DNA of 64,000 nt from Pomphorhynchus laevis (Eukaryota > Acanthocephala > Palaeacanthocephala > Echinorhynchida > Pomphorhynchidae). A program made the position numbers and the translations under genes. Numbering within the stretch: position 1 is the first letter of the stretch; every line of letters starts with the position of its first letter. The notes under the pieces are model-generated. The model was not told where the DNA came from. It saw only the letters and a list, made by a program, of their open reading frames with translations, and did no database searches. Location of the stretch: the NCBI GenBank assembly GCA_012934845.2, contig WNNJ02000688.1, forward strand, positions 1 through 64,000, read 5' to 3'. Below are positions 54,478-64,000 of this stretch, piece after piece.

Positions 54478-55140
54478 ATTTCGATGATCACCTTTCCTTT
54501 AAACACTTTGTCCGCGACAAGGTCCGCTCATCTAACTTAATTCTCCGTGACATCCGCCGTATCCGCCCCCTTATCGACTTCCGTTCTTGTATGTATCTTC
54601 TTTCATCGCTTCTTTTCCCTAAAATCGATTACTGCCTTAGCCTTTTCGCTAATTCTCTAAAATCCATCATCATACCCCTATAACGCATCATCAACTCCGC
54701 CGTTCGAGTGCTTTAATGTCTCCGTCGCTTTGACTACACATCCACATATCTTACCCAACTCTCCTGGCCAACCATCCACATCCGCATCAAACTCCGCCTT
54801 CTCGAAACTTTTCGTCTCATCGCTGTCGGCTCCCCCATCGTTCTTCAATCTTCCCTTCTTAGACGACACTCGCCCCACCTCGCTATAGCTGCGTTCCCGT
54901 CATGCCCTCTTACTTCACGTTCCCAATTACTCCAACAATTACGGTCTCCAATCCCTTCTCGTCGCCGCCTCACTCGCCTGGAATCAACTCGACGTCCGCC
55001 GCGATCCCTCGTTTATCACATTCAAAGACCTCCTTAGTTCACACCTTTTCAAAACATGATTTACATTTTTGTTTTGTTGTGGTCATGTAAGTGTGCGCTG
55101 GCACGCATTTGCCACGATAAAATAAATCTTTTTTTAACAC
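54478..55140 (+). mobile_element. CR1-like LINE family A, 3' end, + strand
   Basis: It starts in FDDHLSFKHFVRDKVRSSNL (54482) and runs through RIDYCLSLFANSLKS to the tail with GTGTGCGCTGGCACGC and ATTTGCCACGATAAAATAAA. It is 5'-truncated and has stop or frame errors after 54680. Confidence 0.85.
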
Positions 55141-55544
55141 ACTTTCGATATGTGTTACAAATTCTGTAATTTTTATATTCTAAAAAATATAAAAATTATT
55201 TTTTGTTACAAATATTAGTCTTGAGGATATGAAATGCATACGGTGACACTTATACAAACTATGCTACAGTATCCGGAAGCCTCTCCATTATAGCTATTAA
55301 ATTCGAATTTTTAACTGGAAACTAATTTTTATAATTTTCATAAATTTCGAATAACTCTGTACAAAAACGTCATATGTAAAAAGTTCTTTATGGAAAATAA
55401 TCTTCACAATTTACATATAGTTTTATCAAATATAGCCGTCTTTTGGTCCCATTCAAAAGTTCAACACGATAGCAATAGTAACTTAGTTCCTTTTCAAGAT
55501 TCATCTTTCGTATTTGACATTTAAGTTAATATTATTTAACAATC
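55141..55544. other. Intergenic AT-rich DNA
   Basis: I see no frame, repeat or regulatory motif that I would support between the CR1 tail and the next PLE-like module. Confidence 0.5.
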
Positions 55545-55909
55545 AAATCAGATAACTGAGTCTACGTATTTAATATAATAATAAACTAAACAAAACATAA
55601 TAATACTAAATCAAAATTTAATAATTAAATAATAAAATTAATAATTGTTTTTAGATTTTCTATAATTTAAATCAAGTTAAAATAAAAAAATTAAATTCAA
55701 AATAAAGTCATTTTCATGAATTGACTAATAAATAACAGACGTTGTATCAGAATAAGAATTAGAGGTCATCAGGAGGAACTGCTATGCTATCAGGTTTCGG
55801 CCCCTAAATCCTCTACCCAACATAGCAGCGGGGCCAAATACATGCTAATGATGTATTTCCTCTGATAAAACTATCTAGTATCTTATTCTAATACAAAGTA
55901 TATTATTTA

Positions 55910-56590
55910 TTATCCATCCATAAAAATTTGCCTACTTAAGAGTTTAAATTTATTCTTTATATTATTGTGTTGATTTATATATTTTACTATTTTCTGCTTG
56001 ATGTTATTTTTATAGTAACCTAGTTTAAAATATGTATCTATTAAATTATTTAAATGATTTTGAAGAAAGCCAATATCATTACATATTGTTGCAATTCTTA
56101 AAATTTCATTATTTAATGTATTATATTTTATATTATATGGTATGCATGAATGCTCATGCAAAAATATGTTTCTTGTAAATTTAAATATGTCATCTTTACG
56201 ATATAAATTAATAGTAGTTTTAGTTAATGTTAATTTAATGTTCATATCTAGATATACACCTTCTTTATCATTAATATTGGTTTTGTTAAGAATAAGGCTT
56301 TCTGAATAAATTTGTTCACTAATTGAATAAAAATTATTAGAATTAAATACACATATATCATCAATGTATCGAAACATATATTTCATATATTTATATTGTT
56401 TAGATTTAGTTTTTACACAGTTATGAACAAATTCATATTCTATAAAGCTTAAAAACAAGTCAGCTATAATTGGGCTACTATTACCACCCATTGGAACACC
56501 TTTTACTTGTCTAAATATAGATGTCCCTACTTTTAAATAATTTTGATTTATCAAAATATTTAAGGATTCTATTAATTCAATTTTATTCAT
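55910..56590 (-). CDS. PLE-like RT, palm and thumb
   Basis: 226 residues: IFRQVKGVPMGGNSSPIIAD then [30 protein letters not shown] (catalytic YIDD), [20 protein letters not shown] (with the downstream Asp), [40 protein letters not shown] and [18 protein letters not shown] at the end. The G.PMG.N.SP..ADLFL...E and YIDD boxes are of the Penelope-like type rather than of LINE or retroviral RTs. They resemble a lineage common in fish and mollusc genomes (GIPMG.NCAPL.ADLFL), whose placement I cannot settle. It lacks a linked GIY-YIG domain as far as I can see. Confidence 0.8.
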   Translation of the reverse strand: MNKIELIESLNILINQNYLKVGTSIFRQVKGVPMGGNSSPIIADLFLSFIEYEFVHNCVKTKSKQYKYMKYMFRYIDDICVFNSNNFYSISEQIYSESLILNKTNINDKEGVYLDMNIKLTLTKTTINLYRKDDIFKFTRNIFLHEHSCIPYNIKYNTLNNEILRIATICNDIGFLQNHLNNLIDTYFKLGYYKNNIKQKIVKYINQHNNIKNKFKLLSRQIFMDG

Positions 56591-56599
56591 ATATTTATA

Positions 56600-57251
56600 T
56601 TTACTTGATGGTTTAATTTTTGTTAGATAGGCGTTATAATTATTATAACATATATATGTATATCTTTTTCCGAATATAAGATTAATTAATTTTACTAACG
56701 CTTCTTTAATATCTACTAAATCTAGATTTGTATAAAGCGTATTAAAATCGTATGTATTTATATTTTGAAAATTTATTCCTTTTGTCTGTTCTAAAAAATT
56801 TTTAGTAGAATTAATATTGAAATAGTGTTTTATACCAGTATTAATTTCAATTACCTTGCAATATTTTTTAGTGTGCTTTAATTGCTTTAAGTATTTTATT
56901 CATATAGACAGAAAGTGGTTTTAATGTACATTTAAACGCACTACATATGAACCTAGGTTTTATTGGATTTTTATGTAATTTCGGATTTCAATATAATACA
57001 GGTATAGTTTTATTATCTGATTCAACCTTCATACCCTTTTTATCCATTATAGAACAGTGAATTGTAATAATTGTTTCAAAGCTCAACTCACTGCGTTCAT
57101 ATGTTGGATTTACATTTAAATCATTAGAATTAACCTCTGTCATTAATATATCATAATAAAGCTTTTTGCATATGAAGACAAAGTTATTACTAGCTTTATT
57201 AATAGTTGTTATTATAAAATTATGCTTTAATTGAGTAAGTTCTGTATACAT
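56600..57251 (-). pseudogene. PLE-like RT, N-terminal part
   Basis: The frame 57251-56988 reads LTQLKHNFIITTINKASNNF, VFICKKLYYDILMTEV, ETIITIHCSIMDKKGMKVES and NKTIPVLY, then in the same frame after one TGA: NPKLHKNPIKPRFICSAFKC. The D/NKA.NNFV..CKK.Y and P..Y..PK.HK.P...R.I words are typical RT finger motifs of this PLE-like lineage. Further frame errors separate it from the palm. Confidence 0.7.
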
Positions 57252-57479
57252 ATCTTTATTAATTTTATCTTTTCTTTTATAATTGTTTGTTATATTAATT
57301 TAATTTAATTTTTAATTTTATCAAATATATAATCTTTCCAAATGTTTATCTTATAGATATATTCGAGCTTTCACTATTAATCAGCTTACTAAAGTAATCA
57401 TTTAAGTTATTATATAACGAATTGTAAATTTTATTTTTGTCGTTGTTATTATTTAATCTATATTTATACCCTTTTGATA

Positions 57480-57664
57480 GCAGTTTTCTTAATTCACAAT
57501 TTTCAATTAATTCTAGATTATGGGTACATATATGTTCATTTATTTTATCAAAACTAAGACTTTGATATTATAGCAGCTTTCTTAATATACAATTTTCATT
57601 TAATTTTAGATTATGGGTACATATATGTTCATTTATTTTATCAAAACTAAAACTTTGATATTAG
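57480..57664. repeat. About 92 bp direct duplication
   Basis: 57480-57573 and 57574-57664 are near copies sharing TAGATTATGGGTACATATATGT-type sequence and ending in AAACTTTGATATTA. From 57720 to 57900 many short AGAGCTTAAAGAT-like units follow. No gene is seen between 57300 and 57960. Confidence 0.85.
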
Positions 57665-58158
57665 ACTTCAATATTAGAGAAATTTTGATTTTACGTGTTT
57701 ACTTAATTGTTTGAACTGACTAAAAAATAGCAACAGCTTAAAGATAGCAGCTTGGATTAAAGAGCTTAAAGATTTTAAATATTAAAGAGCTTAAATATTT
57801 TAAATATTTAAGAGCTTAAAGATCAACAGCTCAAAGATATTCTGTGTTTAGTCAATTATTTGAACTAACTATTAACGATAGCAATATCTCAAAGATAGGA
57901 GCAGTAACTTGGTTTTTTTCCAAGATACATCTTTCGTATTTAAGAATTAAATACGAAACACTATTTCAAGCATTTCTGGCACGCGTCTACTGTCCTCTCT
58001 CAACGATTTAAACTTATGTCATCTTAAACCACTCGAATTTTTACCGATAGCACCACTTCTGAAATCGCTCAACTCTCTTCTGCCCGCATCGAAAAACGCT
58101 GTCGCGAGGATAACGGCGAAACATCACTCCATCCGAAACATAGACGGAAATTTTCAAG

Positions 58159-58635
58159 TTGTCCACACCGGTCCAAAATTCGATGGCGCTCCATCTCTCC
58201 TATGTGTCTTCTCCACTAGACTCTTTCGCCACAGCACACGGTTTCCGCCTCGGTCTCCTCAACACTAGATCTATTCTCAATAAATCCGATCTTATCCTCA
58301 ACCTATTCACCAAGCAATCCATCGATCTCTTCTGCCTCACCGAATCCTGGCACTTAGATTCCGACGATCTTTCCATTCGCCGTCTGCACTCTGCCGGTTG
58401 CTCCCTAGTCGAATCCGCCCGCCCCTCAGCTCATACCCTTCTAAATTCTCTAATCATGGCGGCATCGTCGCATTCGCGCGTCACCCCGTGTCTCTTCGCA
58501 AAATCGATCCCCTTCAGTCCTTGTTCTTTTGAATTGCTCACTTGTCGTTCTTCTAACCCGATCACTTTAGATCTCACCATTGTATACCGTCCTGGCTCAT
58601 CAGCTCCTATATCCATATTTTTCCGGACTCACTGA
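58159..58635 (+). pseudogene. CR1 family A ORF2, endonuclease N-terminus
   Basis: 158 residues. From [60 protein letters not shown] (catalytic Glu in TESW, present here but not in the 35-39 kb copy), AGCSLVESARPS. It then shifts frame as the 35-39 kb copy does, to TCRSSNPITLDLTIVYRPGS. It shows the ORF2 start best of all copies. Confidence 0.8.
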
Positions 58636-59227
58636 CCTCCTTTCTCATTGTTCTTTGTCCTCAATCCCTTCACTCGTTATAGGCGACTTAAACATCCGCT
58701 TAGACCGCCCCTCTTCCACGGATTCCATTCGGTTCATCAACATTCTACCCAACTACAATTACAAACTTATCTCCACTGCCCCCACACATATCCTTGGTGA
58801 GGCACTCGACATCATCGCTGTTCCCGATCATTTCGCTGCCTGCACCTCACTGTCCATCTCTGATCCTGGTCCATACGATCACTTTCTCGTCACCCTTGAT
58901 CTCATTCACAACCACACCCCTCCTCACACACCTACAATCCTACGTCGCCCTTGGAGAAATCTTGGCCTCTCCCTTCTCCGCTCTACCTTACTCAAATCGT
59001 ATCTATCCTATCCCACAATAACATATTCATCTCATCACGATCTTGCCTTTCTTTTCGACTCTGAACTCACATCCATTCTCGATCTTCTCTTGCTCTTCAA
59101 GTATCACCCACACCGTCGCTTGCACCGTGCCCCATGGCATGACATCCAATGCCTACTTTCAAACCGTCGGCATCGCCATGCTTTTCGAGTCTATCACCGC
59201 TCTCCCAGACGTGATGATTTCCGCTAG
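58580..59227 (+). pseudogene. CR1 family A ORF2, endonuclease C-terminus
   Basis: 215 residues: [20 protein letters not shown] (normally GDFN), YKLISTAPTHILGEALDIIA, SISDPGPYDHFLVTLDLIHN (Asp-His), then RRPWRNLGLSLLRSTLLKSY and HRRLHRAPWHDIQCLLSNRR. It is in the linker towards the RT when the frame is lost. Confidence 0.8.
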
Positions 59228-59905
59228 ATCACTCCGTCTTTCCGTGATTCCTATCTTGCTCTTCGGCGGTCTCTACTCAACCTACTACGTACTAAATTAA
59301 ACTCTTTCTGGCAGCATAAAATCATCACTTCATTTAACTCTAAGACTCTCTAACATACTTTTAACTCAATCCTTGCTCGTTCCTCTTCGCCGAGCAACAT
59401 CAATGCCCATGATTATTTGTCATTTCTCCAGACTAAAGTATCCACGTTGCTCTCTCACACCCGGTCTCCATCCCATCCCACTTTTCCCCGCCTAGCATCA
59501 TACTTGCGGAACTTTCATCTTCTCCCTATCTCACCTACCGAAGTATCATCTGTCCTCATGTCCTTGCCCAACAAAACCTCATCTGATGATCCCCTGCCTA
59601 CTCACATATGAAAATCCATATGCTCATCGTTATCCCCATTTCTCACAACCTTGTTTAACTCGTCCATCCACAGTCATATCTTCCCTTCACACTGAAAATC
59701 TGCAATCGTTCGTCCCCTCTTTAAGAAACAATCGCTCGACACCTCCCTTCCTTCTAGCTATCGCCCCATTTCACTATTCCTTACACTTTCTAAGCTCTTA
59801 GAACGCCTCATCTGAATACAGACCAACGCTTATCTCTCTTCATCCAATCTGTACCCTCCTTTCCAATCCGATTTCCCCTCTAATAACTCAACAGAAATCG
59901 CCTGC

Positions 59906-60616
59906 ATGAAAGTTTACAGCGACTTACTTATTTCTCGAGACAAGGCTCTATATAGTGTTCTCATCTCCCTCGACCTCTCCTCCGCATTCGACATTGTCAA
60001 CCACTCCGTCCGCCTTTCTCGCCTTCGTTATGATTACGGCTTTTCTTCTTCCTCCGTAGCATGGTTTGCCTCATATCTTTCTGACCGTTCATTTCGCGTC
60101 TGTTCTAATTCATCATACTCCCCTCCCATCCCTATATTTTGTGGGGTCCTACAAGGTTCAGTCCTAGGTTCCCTGATTTTCTCTATTCTGCTTGACGATC
60201 TCTCTCCGTTTATTAAACCTTACTCCTTTAACGTCATGCAATACGCCGATGACTTCATCATCTATGATCATGCACCCGCGCATCGCATACACAATATCGG
60301 CATTTCCGCCTCCAACTGTCTTTCTACTATCTACAAACGTCTCTCCAATCTCGATCTCGTTCTAAACCCTGACAAGTCCAAAATAATGTGGATCCTTCCC
60401 CGTAAACCAAACATATCTCCTCCCACTGTATCTTTTGCCTCATCGATCATCACCATAGTTCACAATCTCACTTTCTTAGGCTTCCATTTCAATGATCACC
60501 TTTTCCTTAAACCCTTTGTCCGTGACAAGGTCCGCTCGTCTAACTTAATTCTCCGTGACATCCGCCGTATCCGCTCCCTTATCGACTTCCGTTCTTGTAT
60601 GTCTCTTCTTTCATAG
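59906..60616 (+). pseudogene. CR1 family A ORF2, RT core
   Basis: 236 residues: [20 protein letters not shown] (catalytic Asp), FCGVLQGSVLGSLIFSILLD (normally GVPQGS), MQYADDFIIYDHAPAHRIHN (YADD intact), LNPDKSKIMWILPRKPNISP, HNLTFLGFHFNDHLFLKPFV. It ends at a stop in SLLS-FLFP. The GVLQ change probably impairs activity. Confidence 0.82.
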
Positions 60617-61298
60617 TTTCTTTTCCCTGAAATCGATTACAGCCTTAGCCTTTTCGCCAATTCTCCAAAATCTATAATCCTACCCCTACAATGAATAATC
60701 AACACCGCCGTTCGAGTGCTCTTTCGTCTCCGTCGCTTCGACCATACATCCACATATTTTGCCCCACTTTCTTAACCCACCATCCACATCCGCATTAAAC
60801 TCCGCCTTCTTCTCGTAACTTTTCGTCTCATCGCTGTCGGCTCCCCCATCGTTCATCAATCTTTCCTTCTTAGACGACACTCGCACCACCTCGCTATAGC
60901 TGCTTTCCCGTCATACCTTCTTACTTCACGTTCCCAATTACTCCAACAACTACGGTCTCCGATCCCTTCTCGTCGCCGCCTCACTCACCTGAAATCAACT
61001 CCCTCTCGACGTCCGCCGCGCCCCCTCCTTTATCACATTCAAACACCTCCTCCGTTCACACCTTCTCGACACCTGATTCACAGTCTTGTTTTGTTGTGAT
61101 CATGTAAGCGTGCGCTGTCACGCATTTGCCACTTTAAAATAAATCTTTTTTAAATTAAAATTATTTAAAAATATTAGAGAAATTTTGGTTTTCTCTGTTT
61201 TGTAAATTGTTTGAACTCACTATTACAAAAAACTTGTACTTTCAGTTACCGGGATCTATTCTATTCAAATTTTTGATAAATTATCGAAAAAATCAACC

Positions 61299-61568
61299 AT
61301 GATATCCAGCAATATTAGTAATAAGCAACTTGAGGAAGAGGCTGGTAATCTTGAAATGGAAATGATGCAAGATATGTATAGTCGGATGACGGGTTGCTGC
61401 CATCGTAAATGTATTGGTTCAACGTATAAAGACTCGGAACTAACTAAAGGGGAATCTATATGTTTGGACCGATGTGTTGCCAAGTATCTAGAGATATATG
61501 ACCGTGTTGGAAAGACATTATCGCAATTCACAGAACAGCAGCAAAATGTCCAATCAAAAAATACGTAA
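61299..61568 (+). CDS. Tim10: Mitochondrial import translocase subunit Tim10 (small Tim)
   Basis: 89 residues in one exon, ATG preceded by AATCAACC. Small Tims act in the intermembrane space as Tim9-Tim10 hexamers that chaperone hydrophobic inner-membrane and outer-membrane precursors. Twin CX3C motifs are seen: C34-HRK-C38 and C55-LDR-C59, 16 residues apart, in the frame EMEMMQDMYSRMT..C, ..SELTKGES.CLDRCVAKYLE and IYDRVGKTLS. This matches Tim10 (SELTKGE..CLDRCVAKYL) better than Tim9 or Tim13. Length is usual for the family. A CR1 tail ends at about 61150, so the promoter must be short or lie inside the CR1 end. A possible AATAAA signal lies near 61830. It may be the functional gene or an intact retrocopy; the intact frame with all four Cys favours function. 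Confidence 0.95.
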   Translation: MISSNISNKQLEEEAGNLEMEMMQDMYSRMTGCCHRKCIGSTYKDSELTKGESICLDRCVAKYLEIYDRVGKTLSQFTEQQQNVQSKNT

Positions 61569-61569
61569 C

Positions 61570-61915
61570 ATTTGAACTGTCTAGTGTTAATTGCATGTTT
61601 ATCAACAGATTTCATTATATAATTGTTGTAAGATGGAAAACGATATTAATGGTGACAATGATTTGTATTTGCACCTGTTCTTGAAAAATCTTATTGCATT
61701 TCAGAATTCTTCAATTATTAAAAGCTTGTATTCGAAATTCAATTACTAGTAAATTTCAAAAGATATTTTAAGATATTTTAAGTAAATATATTTTATAAGC
61801 GAAATACGAACAAATTATATTAAAAGACAATAAAAAATCAACTAACGAAAAAATAAACAAATAATTAGATAATAATTTAGAAAATTCGTTTCCAATACGA
61901 ATTATTACAAGAAGG
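61570..61915. other. Tim10 3' flank
   Basis: AT-rich, with an ACAATAAAAAA-type polyadenylation candidate near 61830. No other structure seen. Confidence 0.5.
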
Positions 61916-62047
61916 CGAGAAAACAGGAATATTTATTTGATTACAAAAATTCAATATTTCGAGGGCACTTCGGCACGTCATCTTTAGGGTCTAGAAATAA
62001 AACACATAGGTAAAAGGAATTAGAAAGTGCAAAAAAAATAAAATTGT

Positions 62048-62430
62048 TCATCCATTGTCCATCTGTACTGATTGTGGCAAACACAAATTTCTAGCAACTA
62101 AGTTTAAACTAAGCTTTAATGTGATGTCTGCTTTATTGTTAGGGACTATGCAATCTTTAAAAGTCTCAAGATACATGGCTTCGATAATTTTACGCTTTGT
62201 TTTGTTAGTTTCTTTCCTCGGTGGTGTAATTAGGTTAATGTCCATTAAGTGGTTATTAACACCTATATGATGAGAAATGGCACAATAGGATGTATACTGT
62301 CCGTGTAATGCTCACTTCATTACATATGAGTGTTCTTTGGCACGGATAGCTAACGGTCTTCCTGTTTGGCCTACATATATTTTCTTTCACTGGAGGCATG
62401 GGAATTTGTAGACAACACCGGTCGATTCAA
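62048..62430 (-). pseudogene. Penelope GIY-YIG endonuclease domain
   Basis: In the reading from 62430: GVVYKFPCLQ-KKIYVGQTGR, PLAIRAKEHSYVMK, then HHIGVNNHLMDINLITPPRK and a C-terminal helix EAMYLETFKDCIVPNNKADI. The core VYK.PC..C..IYVGQTGR.L..R..EH is that of the Penelope nuclease; the second Cys and one later position are stops. This GIY-YIG domain cuts target DNA for PLE insertion. Confidence 0.8.
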
Positions 62431-62908
62431 ATTCTGGTTTTAGTTTAAACATACTGGATAGCCTAGGTAGTGAACGAGTGAAGGGAAATATGTCATCTCT
62501 ACATAGACCGATATTGCTACACTTTAAGGAATGTGCCTTCTGGTTGATGAATGGGACCTCGATGAACTTTTCCCTTCAATTGCAAACCGTTGTCTTTGAT
62601 CATTTATGATGCGACGGGCATGATGAAATGCGCGATTAATGATATTATGTGGGAAGTCTCCTTGTTTTAGTAGAAAATAGATATAATTCAATTCATCCTG
62701 AAGTAAATGATCATTTGAGCAAATACGGTTTTCTCGCAGGAATAGGGATCGTGCCTGTGACGTTTTCCATTTTCACGGGTGAATGAGATGACCAGCTAGT
62801 TACAATGTTAGGGATATCCTTCATGTGCACTATTGTACTGATTAGATTGCCTAGCAATACCTTTACGTCCAAAAAACTAATGCAGTTGTTATCAGGGTGT
62901 TCAATATT

Positions 62909-63163
62909 TCAATTAATATTATTGTCCTTAGAATTTAGGACTTCTATAATAAAATCGTCTGGAGGTAAATCAGAATCAAATGCCATAAATGCATCATCCA
63001 CGTAATGCACGTAGAATATTAGGCTGGGTAAGCGTTGGTAAATGTCACCCTCCCAATTTCGTAAATAAATCTCATCCAACGCTGGTCCTAATGGAGATCC
63101 CATTGCGACACCGTTAGATTTGTGTCCTGTAATTACTAATAACTTATTACTTTGCTTTAACAA
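62909..63163 (-). pseudogene. Penelope RT, palm part
   Basis: 84 residues: LLVITGHKSNGVAMGSPLGP with ALDEIYLRNWE, and LIFYVHYVDDAFMAFDSD. GVAMGSPLGP.L..I.....E and YVDD.F are the Penelope signature. The following region (NCISFLDVKVLLGNLISTIV) is in the next frame. Confidence 0.85.
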
Positions 63164-63174
63164 CTTTACGTGTT

Positions 63175-64000
63175 ATAGATTGTTCAATAAAGCTCCCGTA
63201 TAGTTCAATTTATTGAACAATTATGGGTCAAACGATCTATAGCGGAAAACGCCAGATGCGTTTCCCGATCATCCGAACGATGCCGATGCACCCTTGGTTT
63301 GGGGTCGTTGGAAGCGCCGATTTAACAAGTATATGAATTCAATTGAAGATCTGGAAGATGGTGATCGTATAGAAGTGTAAATTAATATGGTCTCACCTAC
63401 GGTATATAATTACATCAGCGAATGCGATTCCTTGAAGAAGCGATAAAAAGGCTCGAGCAACTATACGTTAAACCTCGCAATGAACTTTTCGCGCGTTACA
63501 AACTGAGCACACATAGACAAAGCAATCGATTAATTGACCAAACAATCGATTAATTTCTAGAAACGCTAGAGACCTTGAGCAAGGATTGTACTTTCAAGGC
63601 AGTGTCGGCAGCAGATCACAATAACCTCATTATGCGCGACGCATGTGTCCGCAATTCGATCGTATTTTATCAGACAGCGCCTACTAGAATGTAACCACCT
63701 TACTACGGATGTTGCATACACTAAAGCACGAGCACTCGAAATGGCAGAGTTTCAGTCTGCAAGCTACGGAGTAACCCGATCAACAAATGCTCAGGTCCAT
63801 TCAGCGATATCAGATCACGGAAACACCAATGACGACCATCAAGATCAGTCGAGCTACGTCGACACTCCCACGCAAGCTGCTACTACAAGAACGTGTTTCT
63901 TCTGTGGACAAACATGGCATCTAAGATCGCGATGCGGAGCTCGTAATAGTTCTTGCCGGCACTGTGGCAAGATTGGACATTTTACAACTGTATGCAAGTC
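63175..64000 (+). mobile_element. Ty3-type LTR retrotransposon fossil, LTR end and gag
   Basis: It begins with TTATAGATTGTTCAATAA, shared with the 28.94 kb fossil, then a gag region with two CCHC zinc knuckles near the right edge (CFFCGQTWHLRSRC and CRHCGKIGHFTTVC). Pol would lie beyond the window. It is broken in several places and old. Family Ty3/gypsy-like by the double knuckle and the shared border with the integrase fossil. Confidence 0.7.

Larger units (their letters stand above)
55545..57300 (-). mobile_element. PLE-like element, longest copy
   Basis: 3' module at 55545-55870, RT C-terminal part at 55910-56590, RT N-terminal part up to 57251. The module carries all landmarks and the RT active-site box is intact. 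The frame breaks between the two RT parts (56590-56985). It is the reference for the lineage here. Confidence 0.8.
57965..61150 (+). mobile_element. CR1-like LINE family A, + strand, 5'-truncated in ORF1
   Basis: It starts in the ORF1 end (ASRVLSSLNDLNLCHLKPLE-type reading from about 57975), passes the ORF2 start (ATG at 58183) and runs to a complete 3' end with GCGTGCGCTGTCACGC and ATTTGCCACTTTAAAATAAAT. About ten frame breaks or stops by comparison with the 35-39 kb copy. It ends about 150 bp before the Tim10 start. Confidence 0.87.
61920..63165 (-). mobile_element. Penelope element (RT plus GIY-YIG endonuclease)
   Basis: On the - strand the RT end is followed by a GIY-YIG nuclease. RT (63163-62909): HKSNGVAMGSPLGPALDEIY and LIFYVHYVDDAFMAFDSDLP (YVDD). 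Nuclease: TGVVYKFPCLQ, IYVGQTGRPLAIRAKEHSYV (near 62420-62320, with in-frame stops nearby), then HHIGVNNHLMDINLITPPRK (62270-62190) and EAMYLETF. The 3' part ends in GTGCCGAAGTGCCCTCGAAA near 61960. RT start and N-terminus are missing at 63165, where a Ty3-type fossil begins. It is a canonical Penelope lineage distinct from the PLE-like copies elsewhere in the window. Confidence 0.85.

Noticed and set aside
55738-55870. HDV-like double pseudoknot in the same module
   Set aside because: The P1-P2-P1'-P2' order is seen, but the P3 and P4 hairpins that must lie between the arms are absent (one base only between b' and a' arms on one strand).

Overview
The window is AT-rich animal DNA: introns, gaps between genes and mostly broken retrotransposons. 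The host is an invertebrate whose species I cannot name. Three host genes can be read. (1) A small unrecognised gene with a myristoylation-type N-terminus, + strand, 334-1994. (2) The N-terminal half of a Rab GDP-dissociation inhibitor (GDI), - strand, six exons from 26844 down to 6442, in phase over 240 codons. Its wording is closest to the nematode GDI I remember, which is only a hint about the host. (3) A complete one-exon mitochondrial Tim10, + strand, 61299-61568. No rRNA, tRNA, CRISPR or prokaryotic operon was seen.

Layout. 0-6 kb: the small gene, then broken reverse transcriptase (RT) copies of a Penelope-like (PLE-like) element with its structured 3' module, and palindromes. 6.4-26.8 kb: GDI, whose introns 3 (10.3 kb) and 5 (6.7 kb) hold an almost whole RTE-clade LINE (7.9-11.2 kb), foldback elements, minisatellites, a PLE-like copy, three copies of an R2-like nuclease module, and CR1-like LINEs in both orientations. 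27-34.5 kb: a Ty3-type fossil, CR1 pieces of two families and a small Cys-rich repeat. 35-39.2 kb: the best CR1-like element (family A), - strand. 39.2-43.2 kb: an APE-type LINE of the I/R1/Jockey group, split by a solo PLE-like module. 43.2-51.4 kb: mosaic of CR1, nuclease-module and PLE-like pieces, including a second CR1 lineage with internal duplications. 53.2-55.1 kb: two CR1 3' halves in a tail-out inverted pair. 55.5-57.3 kb: the longest PLE-like RT. 58-61.1 kb: another CR1 family A copy ending 150 bp before Tim10. 61.9-63.2 kb: a canonical Penelope element with GIY-YIG nuclease. 63.2-64 kb: a Ty3-type gag fossil.

Most useful observations: a PLE-like lineage with a conserved 3' module that folds as interlocked complementary arms and also occurs alone inside a LINE; four copies of an R2-like zinc-plus-restriction-like-endonuclease module separated from any RT; a CR1 3'-end hairpin with compensatory changes; and a GDI gene stretched over more than 20 kb by these insertions. 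All calls come from reading the sequence; no database search was possible.
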